A stretch of 64,000 nt of DNA from Maea johnstoni (GCA_963942565.1 OZ012690.1:15910538-15974537), one strand, 5' to 3'; numbered from the stretch's first letter, positions 45,821 to 58,959 are shown. Program-made: numbers and translations. Notes: a model not told the origin generated them from the letters alone.

Positions 45821-48800
45821 CTGAAACAAATAAAAAAACAACGTCAATTACCACACATAGAAATCCCACTCAATAACATTCATGATTCAATTCAATTGAA
45901 GTCATAGTTCGCATCATAAGCCTTCAAAAAATGGGTGAATACATTTTTCGGCAAAATAATATTTTTAACCATTCATGCCCAGAGAATACATGGAAACCAC
46001 ACTGAATTCAATTTCTTCATTTATGTGAGTCATAATTGGCATCATCCAGCCCTCAAAAATGTGTAAATACATTTTTCTGCAGAATAATTTGTTATGAAAT
46101 CATTCACAATTTGACTTAGCAGTGGTGTTTACTGTGAGGATGTCCCTACCTTGTGTTGATGTGGAAAATAAAACAAAGTAATTGCTCCTTTTCTCTCATG
46201 TTCATCATTACAATCAGGAAACATTTTACCAAACATATACCATTTTGTAATGCTCATAACACAATACTGCATGCTACTTTCCTAGAATAATTGCTGCTTT
46301 ATTAACTAATGCCTTAAACAATTTAAAGGTAAGCTATTCAAATGATGATAAACTTAAATAATTCAAAAATGAAATGAACTGTTTACCGTTCCGCTACAGC
46401 ATGGTGGCAGATTTGTTTAAAAAAGGATAATGCATTAAAGCTCAAAAAAAAAGAAAGATGTATTGACACTGTGGTATATTGTAATTAATCTGATAGTGCT
46501 CAGCAAGAGCTTTCAAATGAATACCAACGTGACAGGGTTTAGACATATTGCTATCTTTATCTATGGAAAAATGTAGCCTAATAAACAAAAGTGATAAGTA
46601 TATACAACATAATTGACCACTCACCTAGTGCAGAGTAGGTAGCCACAAATCCATGCCCGAAGCTACTGTCCTCATATGAGTTCCTGAACTCCACCAGCAT
46701 GGTATGGTCAGTCGAAGTGACGGGATGCAGTTTTTCCGACAAGCCTTTTTCGTACATCAGCAGAACGGACATTCGCGAATCCCCGTCTCGCACCTTCACC
46801 CATTGTTGCTCCTTCTTCAGGTTGAAGAGGTCGAAGGTCAGGCGCACCACGTGACCTTTGCCGACCTGTATGATCCAGACGCTCGTTCCCCGACAGCTAC
46901 CCTGAGCGACGATCTGGCCTTGCATGTGGTTAAGGGAGCAGCCGCATCGGCAGCGATCGTTTGCCGTATACGGTCCGAATGGTGCGAGGGTGGTGGGAGC
47001 TGAAACAATGAAAATATGAACAACAATAAACATATTGATAACATGGTTTACAATAAACATAATGGAAATAGCAATTAAATCAATTCTATATATATATTTA
47101 AATCTTAACGATACAATACAATACTTAGATTTTTTGATACAATACCTTTTCTCATTCAATATTGGTATTTGGTATTGTATTCAGTAACCCGTACGTATCC
47201 CTACATGCCATGAGCTGAATTTTATCCCAAGACTGTTGGCACAGCAATCAGTCAGAGGCTACCTCTTCAACCATGGTGTTTTTGGGACAGCACTCCTCAT
47301 CAACTGAGAAAGTGAGTGGTCAAATTTATTTATTTGCAGGGTGGCTGACAGGATCTCTCAAGAGCTAGAATCAAGCAGTAGTGAATGAAATGATTTCTTA
47401 ATCAAGTCAGTTTCCTTCCTTTTCCTGACCCTTACTCAAATTGCAGTCATGCACCCTGGCATTTAACCAATGAACTTCAGATGGCCATATGCTTACTTTG
47501 ATTTAAAAAAAACAGGCAAGAAAACAATCATCCCATTCCCAATAGTAGATTTCTGCAAAAACATTTTTGATTTTATGATATATCCTCAAAATGCAAATCT
47601 TGCCGGGATTATTCCAGTGTCCCACATACTAGTCTTAACTAGTAGAAATGTGAAAAGGGGCCTGTAGGGCTAGTAAAGTACCAACTCCTGTAGCCCTACC
47701 AGACCAGTACAAATTTAGCAGTAATGATAGGATTGATTATTTGACATGTAAAAGTTTGGTTAGTGCATGCTCATAGGAAGATCTAAATCAAAAGCATATC
47801 TTCTTGCATAATTAGATGAGTTTTAATAGTTATTTGATAGCATATTTCTTGCATATTTAGATAATAAAAGTTAAGTTTTATAGTTATTTGGATTTTCAGG
47901 TAGGGCCAGTACAGGTTGGAGGAGGGCTAGTTGGTTCCAGGTGCTACTAGCCCTACCAGACGTGTAGACTTTCCTGGTTATTGTCAGACCCTTTATCCTG
48001 AAAGCACATTAGAATTAATTCTTACCTCTACATGGCTCTGAATCAGACCCACATTCAGCCCACTCTAGAGTGCTTCCCTTGCAGAAGTGACCGCCGTTCT
48101 CCGGGGGTGGGTTGTTGCATATTCGAAATCGATTGTGCCGTCCCTTTCCACACGTGGCAGTGCAGGCTCCCCACGAGGACCAATCACTCCATCCTCCATC
48201 GATTACTGGATCTGAAAAAACACAATAGGAAATATTGAGTCTCTGAGTTCAGTTTAAAAATGATAAATCTACCTAAATGGAAACATAAAAGTTGCTTGTG
48301 ATTTCTTTCATAGCTTCAATTATTTCCACATTTGTTATGTCAATCATAGAAATTATGATAATTATCTTTTTTGATTTAACAAATTTCACAAAATACATGA
48401 AGGATTGCTAGAATACAAAAATATGATGGTAAGAAATACTTTTAATTCCCATAAACGTAGGCAAGTTAAGTATCAAAATAGTAAAAATAATTTTTTGAAA
48501 TTGCCAAGCTCAACAACAGCTCAAGAACAGAAGAGAAATCCAAGCAAATTGAATGTTTCTTTTCTTAGTACAAATACAAAATGTAGATCTCCCCCTAAAA
48601 TATCCCCCCAAAAGACATAAAATAAACAGACACAACATGTAGTATAACATTGATGCCTTCCCAGCATGCAATAGGATGACATGGGAATGTCAGCCCTACT
48701 GGAGATGACCGTGTCTCCACATGGGAGGTGTGGTATATGGTTATTAACATTGCCACCAGGGGGCACTCTGTGGCCGTAGGGCTAATTAGCCCACACTCCC

Positions 48801-50611
48801 GGGGAGGGGGAGGGACACATCCTGCCTTCATTCTGAGATGCCACCTCAGCAGGATCAGAGGAAATGCCCCAACAGATGCACTCAAGCGTGGTATCATGGG
48901 CTTTCTTACATATTACCCATGTTTGCCGATTTTATCTATCCTGAATATGAATCCTCTATAACTCCATGAACATAAAGTTATAAGACAATAAGAGGGCAAT
49001 CACCTTAACTCTTATGCTGATGGTGGCCAATTTGGCCAATACAAAATTATGCAAAAAACCTGAAAAATTACTGAAACCCTGGCACATGGGTACTCATCTG
49101 AGAGTAATCAATGAGAGCTATCCAAATAATACCAACATGACAGGGTTTAGATGGTTTTCAAATATCTTTGCGTCCTTGTGCTTTGGACGAAATTAGCCTC
49201 AGCATTGAAAAGATTAATAGCATTAGGTAAGCCTTGCCAAGGAGATTTTTCTGGCTAATATAGTTAATTACAATATGTTCCATAAAGTAGGAAAGAGACG
49301 CATGTGAGTGTCCCACAGTTGAAATAACTGCTGCTAGATTTTTCCTCAAGGAACTGACCATCAACAGATTGCTTTCACTTAAAATCACAAAATCTACTAA
49401 TTTATTGAAGTTTTGATATAGAAAACAATCAAACAAATACAAACACTTTTCTCCACTAGAAAGATATGTGAGGGTCAAAAAGTGTAAAGATACACAGTTA
49501 CATCATACAGCAAAAAAAACCTTTGCACTCTGTACATCAAACACAGTGAAATAGTGGGAAAAAAATCAAAATCACACAACAATATAAAAGGTAAAAACTT
49601 CATTGAAATATAAACCATGTGACAACATTCAATTGAGAAAGTTGAGAAATATACATGATTTATGGATGTAAGCCTGTACCATCAAGACAGTACAATACTA
49701 CAACAGTACAATACTCAAAAAAAATATTAACTAAATATATAGACCTGAAGATATTATAGCTGAACATAGTCAGTTCAAAACTCAACACCAAATATAAACA
49801 TTGACTTGAACATAAAGTTGAGATGACTATAGACTAAGTGTCTGACTATAAAGACTTTAAGACATTTGATTCAATCAAAACATTCAAAAACTTAGAAAAA
49901 GTGGCAACCATACAATATTCAAGGTCAAAAAAGTACAGTCATTTGGACCATGAGAAATATTCAACCCATGCATTACAATAACTGAAGGCAGTAGATAATG
50001 CTTCAGAATAATATGTAAATGTACAAGAGACCTGAAGATTTTGTCTGGTCTTTGTGTGGAATTTAGAATTTCTTCTATTCTTGGCTAAATCATGGCTAGC
50101 CAGTTAAAAATAGAGTATTACCGACTAACCTCAAGTCACTGGTAACTATCTCACATGCCTCAAGCCAGATTCAAAGCCAGGACTTTGGGCAGTGGTCTCT
50201 GTAAGTGCCAACATAGTTGAAAGCACTTAATCCTTATGCTGTTGGTGGCTAATTTGGCCAATACAAAATGATGCAAAAAACCTGACTTGGGTACTCATCT
50301 AAGAGTACTCAGCGAGAGCTATCCATGCAGTGATGCAGATAGCTCTCACTGAGTACTCTCAGATGAGAACCCATATGCCAGGGTTTCAGTAATTTTTCAG
50401 CTTTTTAGCATCATTTTGTATTGTAAAACTAGCAACCAGCAGCATAAGAGGGCTAAGTATCATAAATAAATGTACATATGAGATGAATATACTCACGTGG
50501 CAGCTTAAAATACCACCAGTTCCTTCTCTGAGGAGCACTAAGTACCGTACTCCCTCCCAGAACTATCCCCAAAACAAACACCACAACACAGAGACAGAGC
50601 ACACGAGACAT
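44118..50611 (-). CDS. Unnamed TSP1-CUB single-pass membrane protein
   Basis: Four coding exons (50611-50497, 48211-48026, 46999-46625, 45820-44118) join in frame to 792 residues. Order: signal peptide (MSRVLCLCVVVFVLGIVLGG, cleavage likely near LSA), a thrombospondin type-1 repeat at about 45-100 (WSDWSSWGACTATCGKGRHN), a CUB domain at about 110-225, a transmembrane helix at about 249-269 and a 520-residue cytoplasmic tail. The tail has a His/Lys/Arg/Asp-rich block, Ser/Pro/Thr-rich spacers and an acidic/aromatic C terminus. Extracellular TSP1 and CUB domains suggest a receptor or adhesion role; no catalytic domain is seen. I do not recognise a named orthologue. It converges with NFXL1. Confidence 0.85.
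46485..46580 (+). mobile_element. TTAA-family MITE fragment
   Basis: Middle part only (ATCTGATAGTGCTCAGCAAG, GACAGGGTTTAGA). In the intron between exons 3 and 4 of the TSP1-CUB gene. Confidence 0.65.
46625..46999 (-). CDS. TSP1-CUB protein exon 3 (CUB domain)
   Basis: 375 nt. CGCSLNHMQGQIVAQGSCRG, VVRLTFDLFNLKKEQQWVKV, RDGDS, and VEFRNSYEDSSFGHGFVATY fit a CUB domain. Donor CTAG|GTGAGT. Confidence 0.88.
48026..48211 (-). CDS. TSP1-CUB protein exon 2 (thrombospondin type-1 repeat)
   Basis: 186 nt. WSDWSSWGACTATCGKG, R.CNNPPPENGGHFC, and CGSDSEPC give the Trp ladder and six cysteines of a TSP1 repeat. Acceptor TTTCAG|, donor AGAG|GTAAGA. Confidence 0.93.
49005..49217 (+). mobile_element. TTAA-family MITE in TSP1-CUB intron 1
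   Basis: 213 bp, TTAACTCTTATGCTGATGG to GCATTGAAAAGATTAA. Confidence 0.82.
50090..50215 (-). mobile_element. SINE fragment near the TSP1-CUB gene
   Basis: ATGGCTAGCCAGTTA, CAAGTCACTGGTAACTATCT, CACATGCCTC and GCCAGATTCAAAGCCAGG match the inverted SINE body and box B; box A is lost. Confidence 0.65.
50227..50457. mobile_element. Fold-back TTAA-family MITE (two left halves head to head)
   Basis: Left half of the family (TTAATCCTTATGCTGTTGG ... GCGAGAGCTATCC) is followed, after a 14-bp spacer, by another left half in reverse (ATAGCTCTCACTGAG ... CAGCAGCATAAG). This gives a hairpin with arms of about 100 bp and no right half. Confidence 0.85.
50497..50611 (-). CDS. TSP1-CUB protein exon 1 (signal peptide)
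   Basis: 115 nt from ATG; a hydrophobic leader followed by APQRRNWWYFKLP; donor CCAC|GTGAGT. Phase 1 fits the next exon, giving KLPHPVIDGGW across the join. Confidence 0.75.
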
Positions 50612-52849
50612 CCTTATCACTACAGTCCCGCGGGAACACTGAGCCTACCCACGATAATAACACAACTACTAGTACCCCACAGCACTCAACCATACATGAT
50701 AAGCTGAGAGGGGGAGGGGGCCCCCCATGTGGGTGGGGGGAGAGGGGGCGTTGTCACTTACCATTGGTCCAGAGAGAAAGCAGCATGGGGGAAGAGAAAG
50801 GGCAGAGAAGCGTTAAGAGGGGTGATAGTAGGGATACCCTACTGATAAGGATGATAACCCTATACCCCGGTACTGTGCACCCTACCCCGGTATTGTACTA
50901 TATTGTACCACAGACCCTGTATTGTAAACTTGATATCATAGAACCTCTTAACTGTTATTACTTCAAAGATGGTGGTCATACAAAGATCTTCTCTTGTTTC
51001 TGAAATTAACTGACAATGGCTTATTCTATTGAAATGCAATAGCTGATTAGAGTAGTTCTGTCTAAAACCTAAATACCTTCTAAATGTATGGCTTTATTGA
51101 ACTTAACAAATAATAATTCTCTTCAATGATGAATACAACAGTCTTTAACATTATGCCAACAAAGAACATTTTCTTTCCTCAAAGATGTTAACTCTTTAAT
51201 TCCCACAATCATGTTGATAAAACAATACAATACAATAATTCATGGATTTTTAAATAAACAAGTTATGTCAAGATAACAAGGTTTAAGGTTTCCAAAAACA
51301 CTTTATTTTGAAAAAAATCTCTATTATCTCGATCTCTCTTTAAATGACCATTCGTTCATCATCGTGATAAAAAGATTGTCTATCCAAATTAGTGATGGTG
51401 ATGACACCATACTCATACCCTTACCTCCTTATATTTAATTCTTTAAAACTTAAACTGCTTGAAAACTAATCCCCTTCCTTTTTATATACTTCAGCCTTTT
51501 TTCAGAGACCATTTGATCATACTGGTGATGAAGATATTGTACAGCCAAGCTGTTCGTGATACTGGCTTATACATTCTGCCCTTGGTCCCCCAAAGCCTAA
51601 CAGATCATTCTCAAAGCATGTAAACCTATACTGTGAAACTGCCATCCTTTCCAAAGCAGGTGCCATAAAATGTAGATATATTGCTCGTAAAAGTATCTTC
51701 CTCATTAAGTTTGCCTACTTCCTGCGGTGGGCGATGATAACCTAGCGGCCCTCTGGTGGTGAAATATGGAAACATGATACGGCAGAGACGCGTGCCACGC
51801 ATAAAACATGTCACACACGTGTGTGTCGTGTTGCAGACACATTTTTATAAGGAAAACTCATCACCTCATTTATATTAGGTATTTATTGGCTGCACAACAT
51901 CAGTGAAATTTTAATAAAGAATCAAATTCAGTAGCAGTTTGCTATATATAAAAGTGTGTTTGTTCATGTCATTCTTTCCTGCTGTTCACAAAATCATCTG
52001 CTTTTTAAAATTACTACTGATTTTAATAAAAAAAAATCATTGCAAAAACTTCTGAAAGAAAGATGAATATAATACACTTTGACTTCACCATGACCATTTT
52101 CACCTTCTTACAATTTGCTGTCTTTAAGACATAACTTTCTTGATGAAACTCAATAACATTGATAACATTGATGCACAAAACTTGCCACTTTCCTCTTATG
52201 TTTGCTGAAAACAAGCACCAACCCCATTTCTCACACTAACCACTACTTTGACATTGTGAACGCCATGAAAGATGAAGACGTTTGAGGATATTTCTAGCCT
52301 CAGGATTTCTCAGATTTTTCAGCAGGTTATCTGAGGGCCAAGTGTGTAGCACTAATTGGATCCAATTACTGTTGACTCCTGTATGTGTGAGTTTATTGCT
52401 TAGTGCTGATAGATCTTGATCTCTACCAGAGCTAACTAAAGACATCACTGAAAGATGGAATCAGACTAAGACAGTATTATCCTCAGTAGATACTATACAA
52501 CCTGGGAGTGAGATGACTCCACAAGCTACTTGCCAAACTCATGATAACACTGATCTTACTGTAGAAACTCACGCCTCCTATTTACCCATTTTTTTTGGCC
52601 TGAGCCTGGCCTGAGCTTTTTAAACTATTTGAAAATTATTAAATTATTTGATGGGTTGTCCAACTCAACAGGTTTAGTAAATATTCTCAAATATTCCTTG
52701 AAAGTTGAAATAAATACTGTTTTATCAAGATATTTTTGTATAAGTCAGAAGATGTGAATGGGTTAAACCAAGTTAGATGCCTGCAGTGGCAAAAAAGGCC
52801 TTACCATTTTGATGATATCTATACAACATGATCCTATTTTGGGAAACAA

Positions 52850-53135
52850 TTGAAGCAATAATATTCATCAGAACTCAACCTAAGACTCTTCAAACATTTT
52901 GTAAATTAATTCTTTATTCCTAGGTGATATATAAAATGATCATAGATTCCAGCATCAATTTTCCAAGGACTTAGGAGCCTGTAGTTTATTTGAAGGAAAT
53001 ATGTTCATTACAACTGAACCAAAGATTGAGACGTTCAAACATTTTGTAAATTCATTCTTTATTCCTAGGTTATATCCAAAATTATCGTAAATTCCAGCAT
53101 CAATTTTCCAAGGCCTGAGGAGTGTGTAGTGTTGA
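52850..53135. repeat. Two-copy tandem duplication, ~145 bp
   Basis: CAAACATTTTGTAAATT and CCAGCATCAATTTTCCAAGG occur in both halves with the same spacing. Confidence 0.87.
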
Positions 53136-53336
53136 AGACTGTGGAGCAGTGGAAGAGGGTAGTAGCCGTGGCCTTGTGACCTTCTGACATCTTTAGTGTG
53201 ATATATGATTTCAGCACCTCATGAACCCTCTATACATCATCTCTGTAATACCTTCACTATAGGGCTGGTGAACTCCACACATAGACCTGCCAGGTTGGCC
53301 TCTCTAGGATTAAGGGTTTCTCCTGTTCTGTGATTC

Positions 53337-53548
53337 TTAACCCTTCCAGTGCCAAGGCAATTTTCATCCAAAGCACATGGACGCAAAGATTTCTGAAAAC
53401 CATCGAAACCCTGTCATGTTGGTATTCATTGGAAAGCTCTCGCTGAGTACTCTCAGATGAATACCCATTTGCCAGGGTTTCAGTCATTTTTCATGTTTTT
53501 TGCCTCATTTTGTATTAGCCAAAATAGCCACCAGCAGCATAAGGGTTA
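53337..53548 (-). mobile_element. TTAA-family MITE, inverted
   Basis: TTAACCCTTCCAGTGCCAAGG to CAGCAGCATAAGGGTTAA, 212 bp, both TTAA kept. Confidence 0.85.
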
Positions 53549-54245
53549 AAAGGCCTCATCTAATCAACTATTATAAAATGGTTCTTTAACCAACAAATAA
53601 TTTGTCCATTAACACCACTATACAATTTCTTTTTAGAGAAAGTACATTGCCAACATATATGAAGAGCTAATGTCACTACATGTACATGTAAAAGTGTGAG
53701 TGTATATTGAAAATCAGATTTATATATATTTTTATACATATTTTATATGTATTAAATATCCTCTATATTTTTGCATCTTGTCCACATATCTAAAACCATA
53801 AGGCAAAGCAGAAGTTGAAGAATGATATGGGTGGCCACTATCAAATTCTGAGAGGCACTATATACCTAATTAAATTATGCCCATCTCCCTGCTTGAGAGG
53901 AGTGTTAATTAAGTGTATGATGGGATTATCAGCGGCCACACCCCTCAGATCACTTACATAGTCAGTTACACATCAAACACATGTTAATTAGAATGATCAG
54001 CCTTAATTAAGCAGGCATGCTGGGGGCACCCGGCTCCACCCCATTTAATGGTGAAATCCAACCTTTAAGGGAATGAACTAGATTTCTAAAATGAATTTCG
54101 GTTAAATTTTACATAATGTCAATTATGTGTCTTATCAAGGAGTATCCATACTATACTACATGCTCTTATCTTTGCAAATTTTGAAAATAGCAGTTCAGTG
54201 TAATTTATCTTTCCTGGTGTTCAAAACCCTCAGAGAATCATAGAA

Positions 54246-54250
54246 TATAT

Positions 54251-54307
<57 letters not shown>

Positions 54308-54321
54308 TATATATATATATA

Positions 54322-54415
<94 letters not shown>

Positions 54416-54433
54416 TATATATATATATTTATA

Positions 54434-54521
<88 letters not shown>

Positions 54522-54525
54522 TTAT
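54246..54525. repeat. Long TA microsatellite
   Basis: About 280 bp TA with CA start and TGCATA interruptions. Confidence 0.96.
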
Positions 54526-55715
54526 AATATTTGTGTATTTTTGCGGGATCATTCCCTACACCATATAAGAACAGCGATTGCTACTTTGTTGAATGACTTT
54601 GCAGTGCTGCCATCTAGCAACCAGGCTAGAAACTAAAATTTCAACATTCCTGCCTTTGACGAATAATTCCATGACCATTCCAGTTTAACATAGGGGTTTC
54701 AATGAAATCCTAGCATTATGCGAACTGCACTTGATTAAATCGATATCTTTTTGGAAGAATGGTGGACAATTACCATGTAATAAATAAATGTTAAAATATA
54801 TATGTTTGACTATTTCAATGAATAGTAATATATGACACTCACAACTCATCTAAAGGTAATAATTGTCTTCAGGTATAGGTATCTAGTTACCTAAGAGTCG
54901 GCAAAGTGACAGTACATCAATCCTATCTAACTGTTTCTCTCCCCTGATCTCTATTTACCTCCACTTAAAGTTCTTCATTTATTCATTAAGAGAATGGAGG
55001 AATATCTCGTTAAGGCTGAGACGGGAGGGCAGAGGTCACAGGGGTCATCGGCACAGCCAGGTAATGTCCCCCTCGATACCAGTAATGTACTCCAACCAAT
55101 CACGTGAGCTCGTCAAAACGACCTTATATGGATTGAAGGAGGTCAGATTTGAGTGAAATTCTCCCAGAGGACGTTGCGTTATTCAAGACGCTTTAGAATT
55201 GGACCTAGGAAAGCAACAAGCAGCGTGTATCTATGCAGCGACAGGCAGATTTTGCCAGACTCAAAGTCGCGCCATGTTCAATTAAGGTCACAATGGACTT
55301 TTAGGGCTGACTGGGATTTCAGGCTGTTAAGGAAATGTGTTTTCTATGCTGAGATTTCAGGTCTCCGAGACAGAATGGCTGGTGCTTGATGTAGTCCTAG
55401 AATGATTCAACTGGTGAGATATGTTTTCACATCAGTCATCCTTTTCCCATTTACTGAATCAACCAAAACTCAACCCAAAAAAAAACTAGAAAATAATAAC
55501 AAAATTGTAATGGTTTATTTCAATGATATTCTAAAAATATAAATATAAATATAAATGATAAATTAAAATATTATTAAATCCATATCTTAATATTTTTATA
55601 GATACTGCTAGCTTCCCAAGGACTCTTTGGTAAATTTAGAAATGTCAGCTTTATGAATTTCGCTTATAAATAGCAAACCCCGTTCATGTAGAGACATCCA
55701 GGTCTCAACATGTCA

Positions 55716-55790
55716 GACATTTTTTCAAGCTTGAACTAGTAATGAAATGAAAAGAATATGAGTTAATTATTCTTCATGGAGTAGAAATAC
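55716..55790 (-). repeat. Single inverted copy of the 57760 minisatellite unit and its flank
   Basis: Complement of TTTCTACTCCATGAAGAAT and CATTACTAGTTCAAGCTT matches the left flank and first unit of the array at 57747-57825. Confidence 0.85.
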
Positions 55791-56704
55791 TTCATCTATG
55801 ATATGGCAGAGCACTGACTCTGTGACTCTTGTCCTCTTAATATCACTGTATGCAAGCAGGCATTTTGACCTCCACATACTTCAAAAAATGCTTGAAAGTC
55901 ACAAAGAACTGCCACGCTTCTAGTATAATATGGTATATGTAATTTATGATAATAGCATTCAGCTACGAAAAGACACTGCACTACTCAATGTATTGATCAG
56001 CAGGTCAGAACAACCTGACAAATCTCTCAAATACAATACACTATTCTAGGTGGGGTAATCGTAAATTAATTTCCCTCTGCAACCAAATGCACACTTTTAC
56101 TTTAATACAAACTAGCGCAAAAAGCGAGCCATTGTCTATACTAGTGGAGGAATTGATTTTGCCATGGCAACAGGTAATTTTTCTCCGAGAGCCTTAGGGC
56201 TATCATTGGTTTAGATGTAATCTATGGTGGCCAGGTGCGACTATAGCAGATCTAGACAGGATGTGCTCCAGAGGCACTTATCTTATACCTCTTAATTTCC
56301 ATGTAGAACCATACACGGCAAAATCAATCACGCCAAAAATCAAACGTTCAAATGACAAGCAAAAAGTTATATTTGATGCAGGTAGATAGGAGCTAGATGG
56401 TTAGATTAAGAATGGGTAACAGAGTGATAAGAAGCTCAGACCTGCTGATAACCTTAACAAATGTCAGAAATCATGCTAACAACCTTAACAAACGTAGCTG
56501 AACATAAACCATGGAAATCATGCCACTTTAATTGGAAAAATATAAAAATTCCTCATTAGTCCAAGCTTCAGGAGCCACTCCTCCCATAAATATTTCTTTT
56601 TCACTTGTTGAACATTTAACATTTTTACAGTATTCTTATTCAGGAATATGCTTTTACTAAGAAGTAATTTGTAAAATTGCCAGGCTTTCTTGTGCTGCTA
56701 CGAG

Positions 56705-57447
56705 TAGGGATAGGTATAGGTACTCAATGAGATACCAAATAAAACTATACCGTAAAGGAAAAAGTATCATATCAAAAAAATTTAAGTATTGTATCTAGCA
56801 TTTTAAATGTATAAAATAAATTGCTTACTGGATGTCTCTGCATAAAGGCTGTTTGCTATACATAAGAAATATTTCAGTGGCTGAGAGATCTAAGTTTAAC
56901 AAAATTAAGTCCATGGCAGCAGGAAGTGTTGTTAAAAATATCATTGAAATATTGTATCATAAAGGAAATTTCATTTTTTATTGTATAAAAATATCATTGA
57001 AATATTGTATCATGAAGGAAATACCTATTTTGTATTGTATAAAAATATCATTGAAATATTGTATCATGAAGGAAATACCTATTTTGTATTGTATGAAAAT
57101 ATCATTGAAATATTGTATCATGAAGGAAATATCGATTTTATATTGTATAAAAATATCATTGAAATATTGTATCATGAAGGAAATATCTATTTTGTATTGT
57201 ATAAAAATATCATTGAAATATTGTATCATAAAGGAAATACCTATTTTGTATTGTATAAAAATACCATTGAAATATTGTATCATGAAGGAAATACCTATTT
57301 TGTATTGTATGAAAATATCATTGAAATATTGTATCATAAAGGAAATATCTATTTTGTATTGTATGAAAATATCATTGAAATATTATATCATGAAGAAAAT
57401 ATCGATTTTGTATTATATTGTGTAAATTTTTAAGTTGCCAATCCCTA
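56705..57447 (+). mobile_element. hAT-type MITE carrying an expanded minisatellite
   Basis: 743 bp between perfect GCTACGAG duplications (56697-56704, 57448-57455); ends TAGGGATAGG / CCAATCCCTA. More than half its length is a 54-bp tandem repeat (56936-57425). A relative without expansion is at 9932-10173. Confidence 0.92.
56936..57425. repeat. 54-bp minisatellite, about nine copies
   Basis: Unit contains ATCATTGAAATATTGTATCA. Because 54 is a multiple of three, several frames on both strands stay open; they are not genes. Lies inside the 56705-57447 element. Confidence 0.95.
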
Positions 57448-57759
57448 GCTACGAGCATGACTGCATGGGTTAGTGTTATTTTTTGTGTGTGATTTATGAT
57501 GTGCTGAGGGAGAGGTATGAAGGGTATGACACCCTATCACCATGAGCAGCAGCAGGAGCCCCCTCTCAGCTTTTAATCCCATTACTGTAATGCCATCCCA
57601 TTCTAAACACCATCACATGGCACTCCATAGATCAGCGCTGTGTTGGGACACACTTTAAACAAGCACATCATCACTCAAACTCTCAACATAAACACCCGCA
57701 CACTTTTATCAGAGGATTTTGATGATACTCAGGAGAGATAAGTTTCTACTCCATGAAGA

Positions 57760-58270
57760 ATCATTAACTCATATTCTTTTCCTTCCATTACTAGTTCTAG
57801 CTTTAAAAATGACTGGTATGTTAATATTTTTAGAATCATTAACTCATATTCTTTCCCTTTCATTACTAGTTCTAGCTTTAAAAATGACTGGTATGTTAAT
57901 ATTTTTAGAATCATTAACTCATATTATTTTCCTTTCATTACTAGTTCTAGCTTTAAAAATGACTGGTATGTTAATATTTTTAGAATCATTAACTCATATT
58001 CTTTCCCTTTCATTACTAGTTCTAGCTTTAAAAATGACTGGTATGTTAATATTTTTAGAATCATTAACTCATATTATTTTCCTTTCATTACTAGTTCTAG
58101 CTTTAAAAATGACTGGTATGTTAATATTTTTAGAATCATTAACTCATATTCTTTCCCTTTCATTACTAGTTCTAGCTTTAAAAATGACTGGTATGTTAAT
58201 ATTTTTAGAATCATTAACTCATATTATTTTCCTTTCATTACTAGTTCTAGCTTTAAAAAAGACTGACATG
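57760..58270. repeat. 75-bp minisatellite with alternating variants
   Basis: Seven units. Two variants, CATATTCTTTCCCTTTC and CATATTATTTTCCTTTC, alternate, so the repeating unit is really 150 bp. A single inverted relative with the same flank lies at about 55716-55790. Confidence 0.95.
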
Positions 58271-58320
58271 TTAATATCATGGAGTACTATAGAAATGAAA
58301 ATTATAAATTTATCAATAAG

Positions 58321-58755
58321 TTCATGGTACCATTGGCAGTGGCATGCTGAAATTATGTAGAAGTGCCATCATGGTGATTGTTGAATAAAGGCTAAGAATG
58401 GCATTCATATCTTATTTAGGTATGCTAAAATGTATCAGCAAGTAGATTTTGAATGATTCTCTAAGGAAATACAAGAACTTCATGATTTCATGGTATCATT
58501 GGCAGTGGCATGATGAAATTACCCTTCCCAAATAAAGCTTAAAATACCAAGGAATTCCCAGGATTTTCCTGTGAAATTCCCAGGATTTTCCTGTGAAATT
58601 CCCAGGATTTTCCTGCGAAATTCCCAGGAATTCCTATGAGGTTTCAGCTGCATTTGGTAAGGGTAGGTATAAGTGCTATTGTGGTGATTGTTGAATAAAG
58701 ACTAACAATGGCATTCATCTTATTTAGGCATGCTAAAATGTATCATCAAGTAGAA
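58321..58755. repeat. Two-copy duplication split by a MITE
   Basis: CCATTGGCAGTGGCATG..GAAATTA and GGTGATTGTTGAATAAAG ... GCTAAAATGTATCA in each copy; the second is interrupted at 58522-58663. Confidence 0.85.
58522..58663 (+). mobile_element. Small MITE CCCTTCCCAAAT with internal 22-bp repeats
   Basis: 142 bp, ends CCCTTCCCAAAT / ATTTGGTAAGGG, TA on both sides. Interior is three to four copies of a 22-bp unit containing CCCAGGATTTTCCTGTG. It interrupts the second copy of a duplicated block (58321-58445 and 58487-58755). Confidence 0.82.
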
Positions 58756-58959
58756 ACAATTGTAATAGAGTTTTGATTCCTTGCCTTCAAGGAACATTTT
58801 CAATAAAACAATGGGTCTCTGAAAAAAGTAAGTAACTTGTTGTAATTCAGCCTTTGTGTCTTTGCCATCAGCTACAAGTTTGACCGAGACTTACTAGAAA
58901 ACTAAAAACTACTAAAAACACTATAATTTCCTGCACTAGGATGTAAAGAAAAGATTCTG

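Noticed and set aside
56832-57433. Repetitive proteins in several frames on both strands
   Set aside because: A 54-bp minisatellite keeps all frames open; inside a transposon; no start context or splice signals.
57719-58360. 213-residue Leu-rich repeat protein
   Set aside because: 75-bp minisatellite of AT-rich non-coding DNA; the period is a multiple of three.
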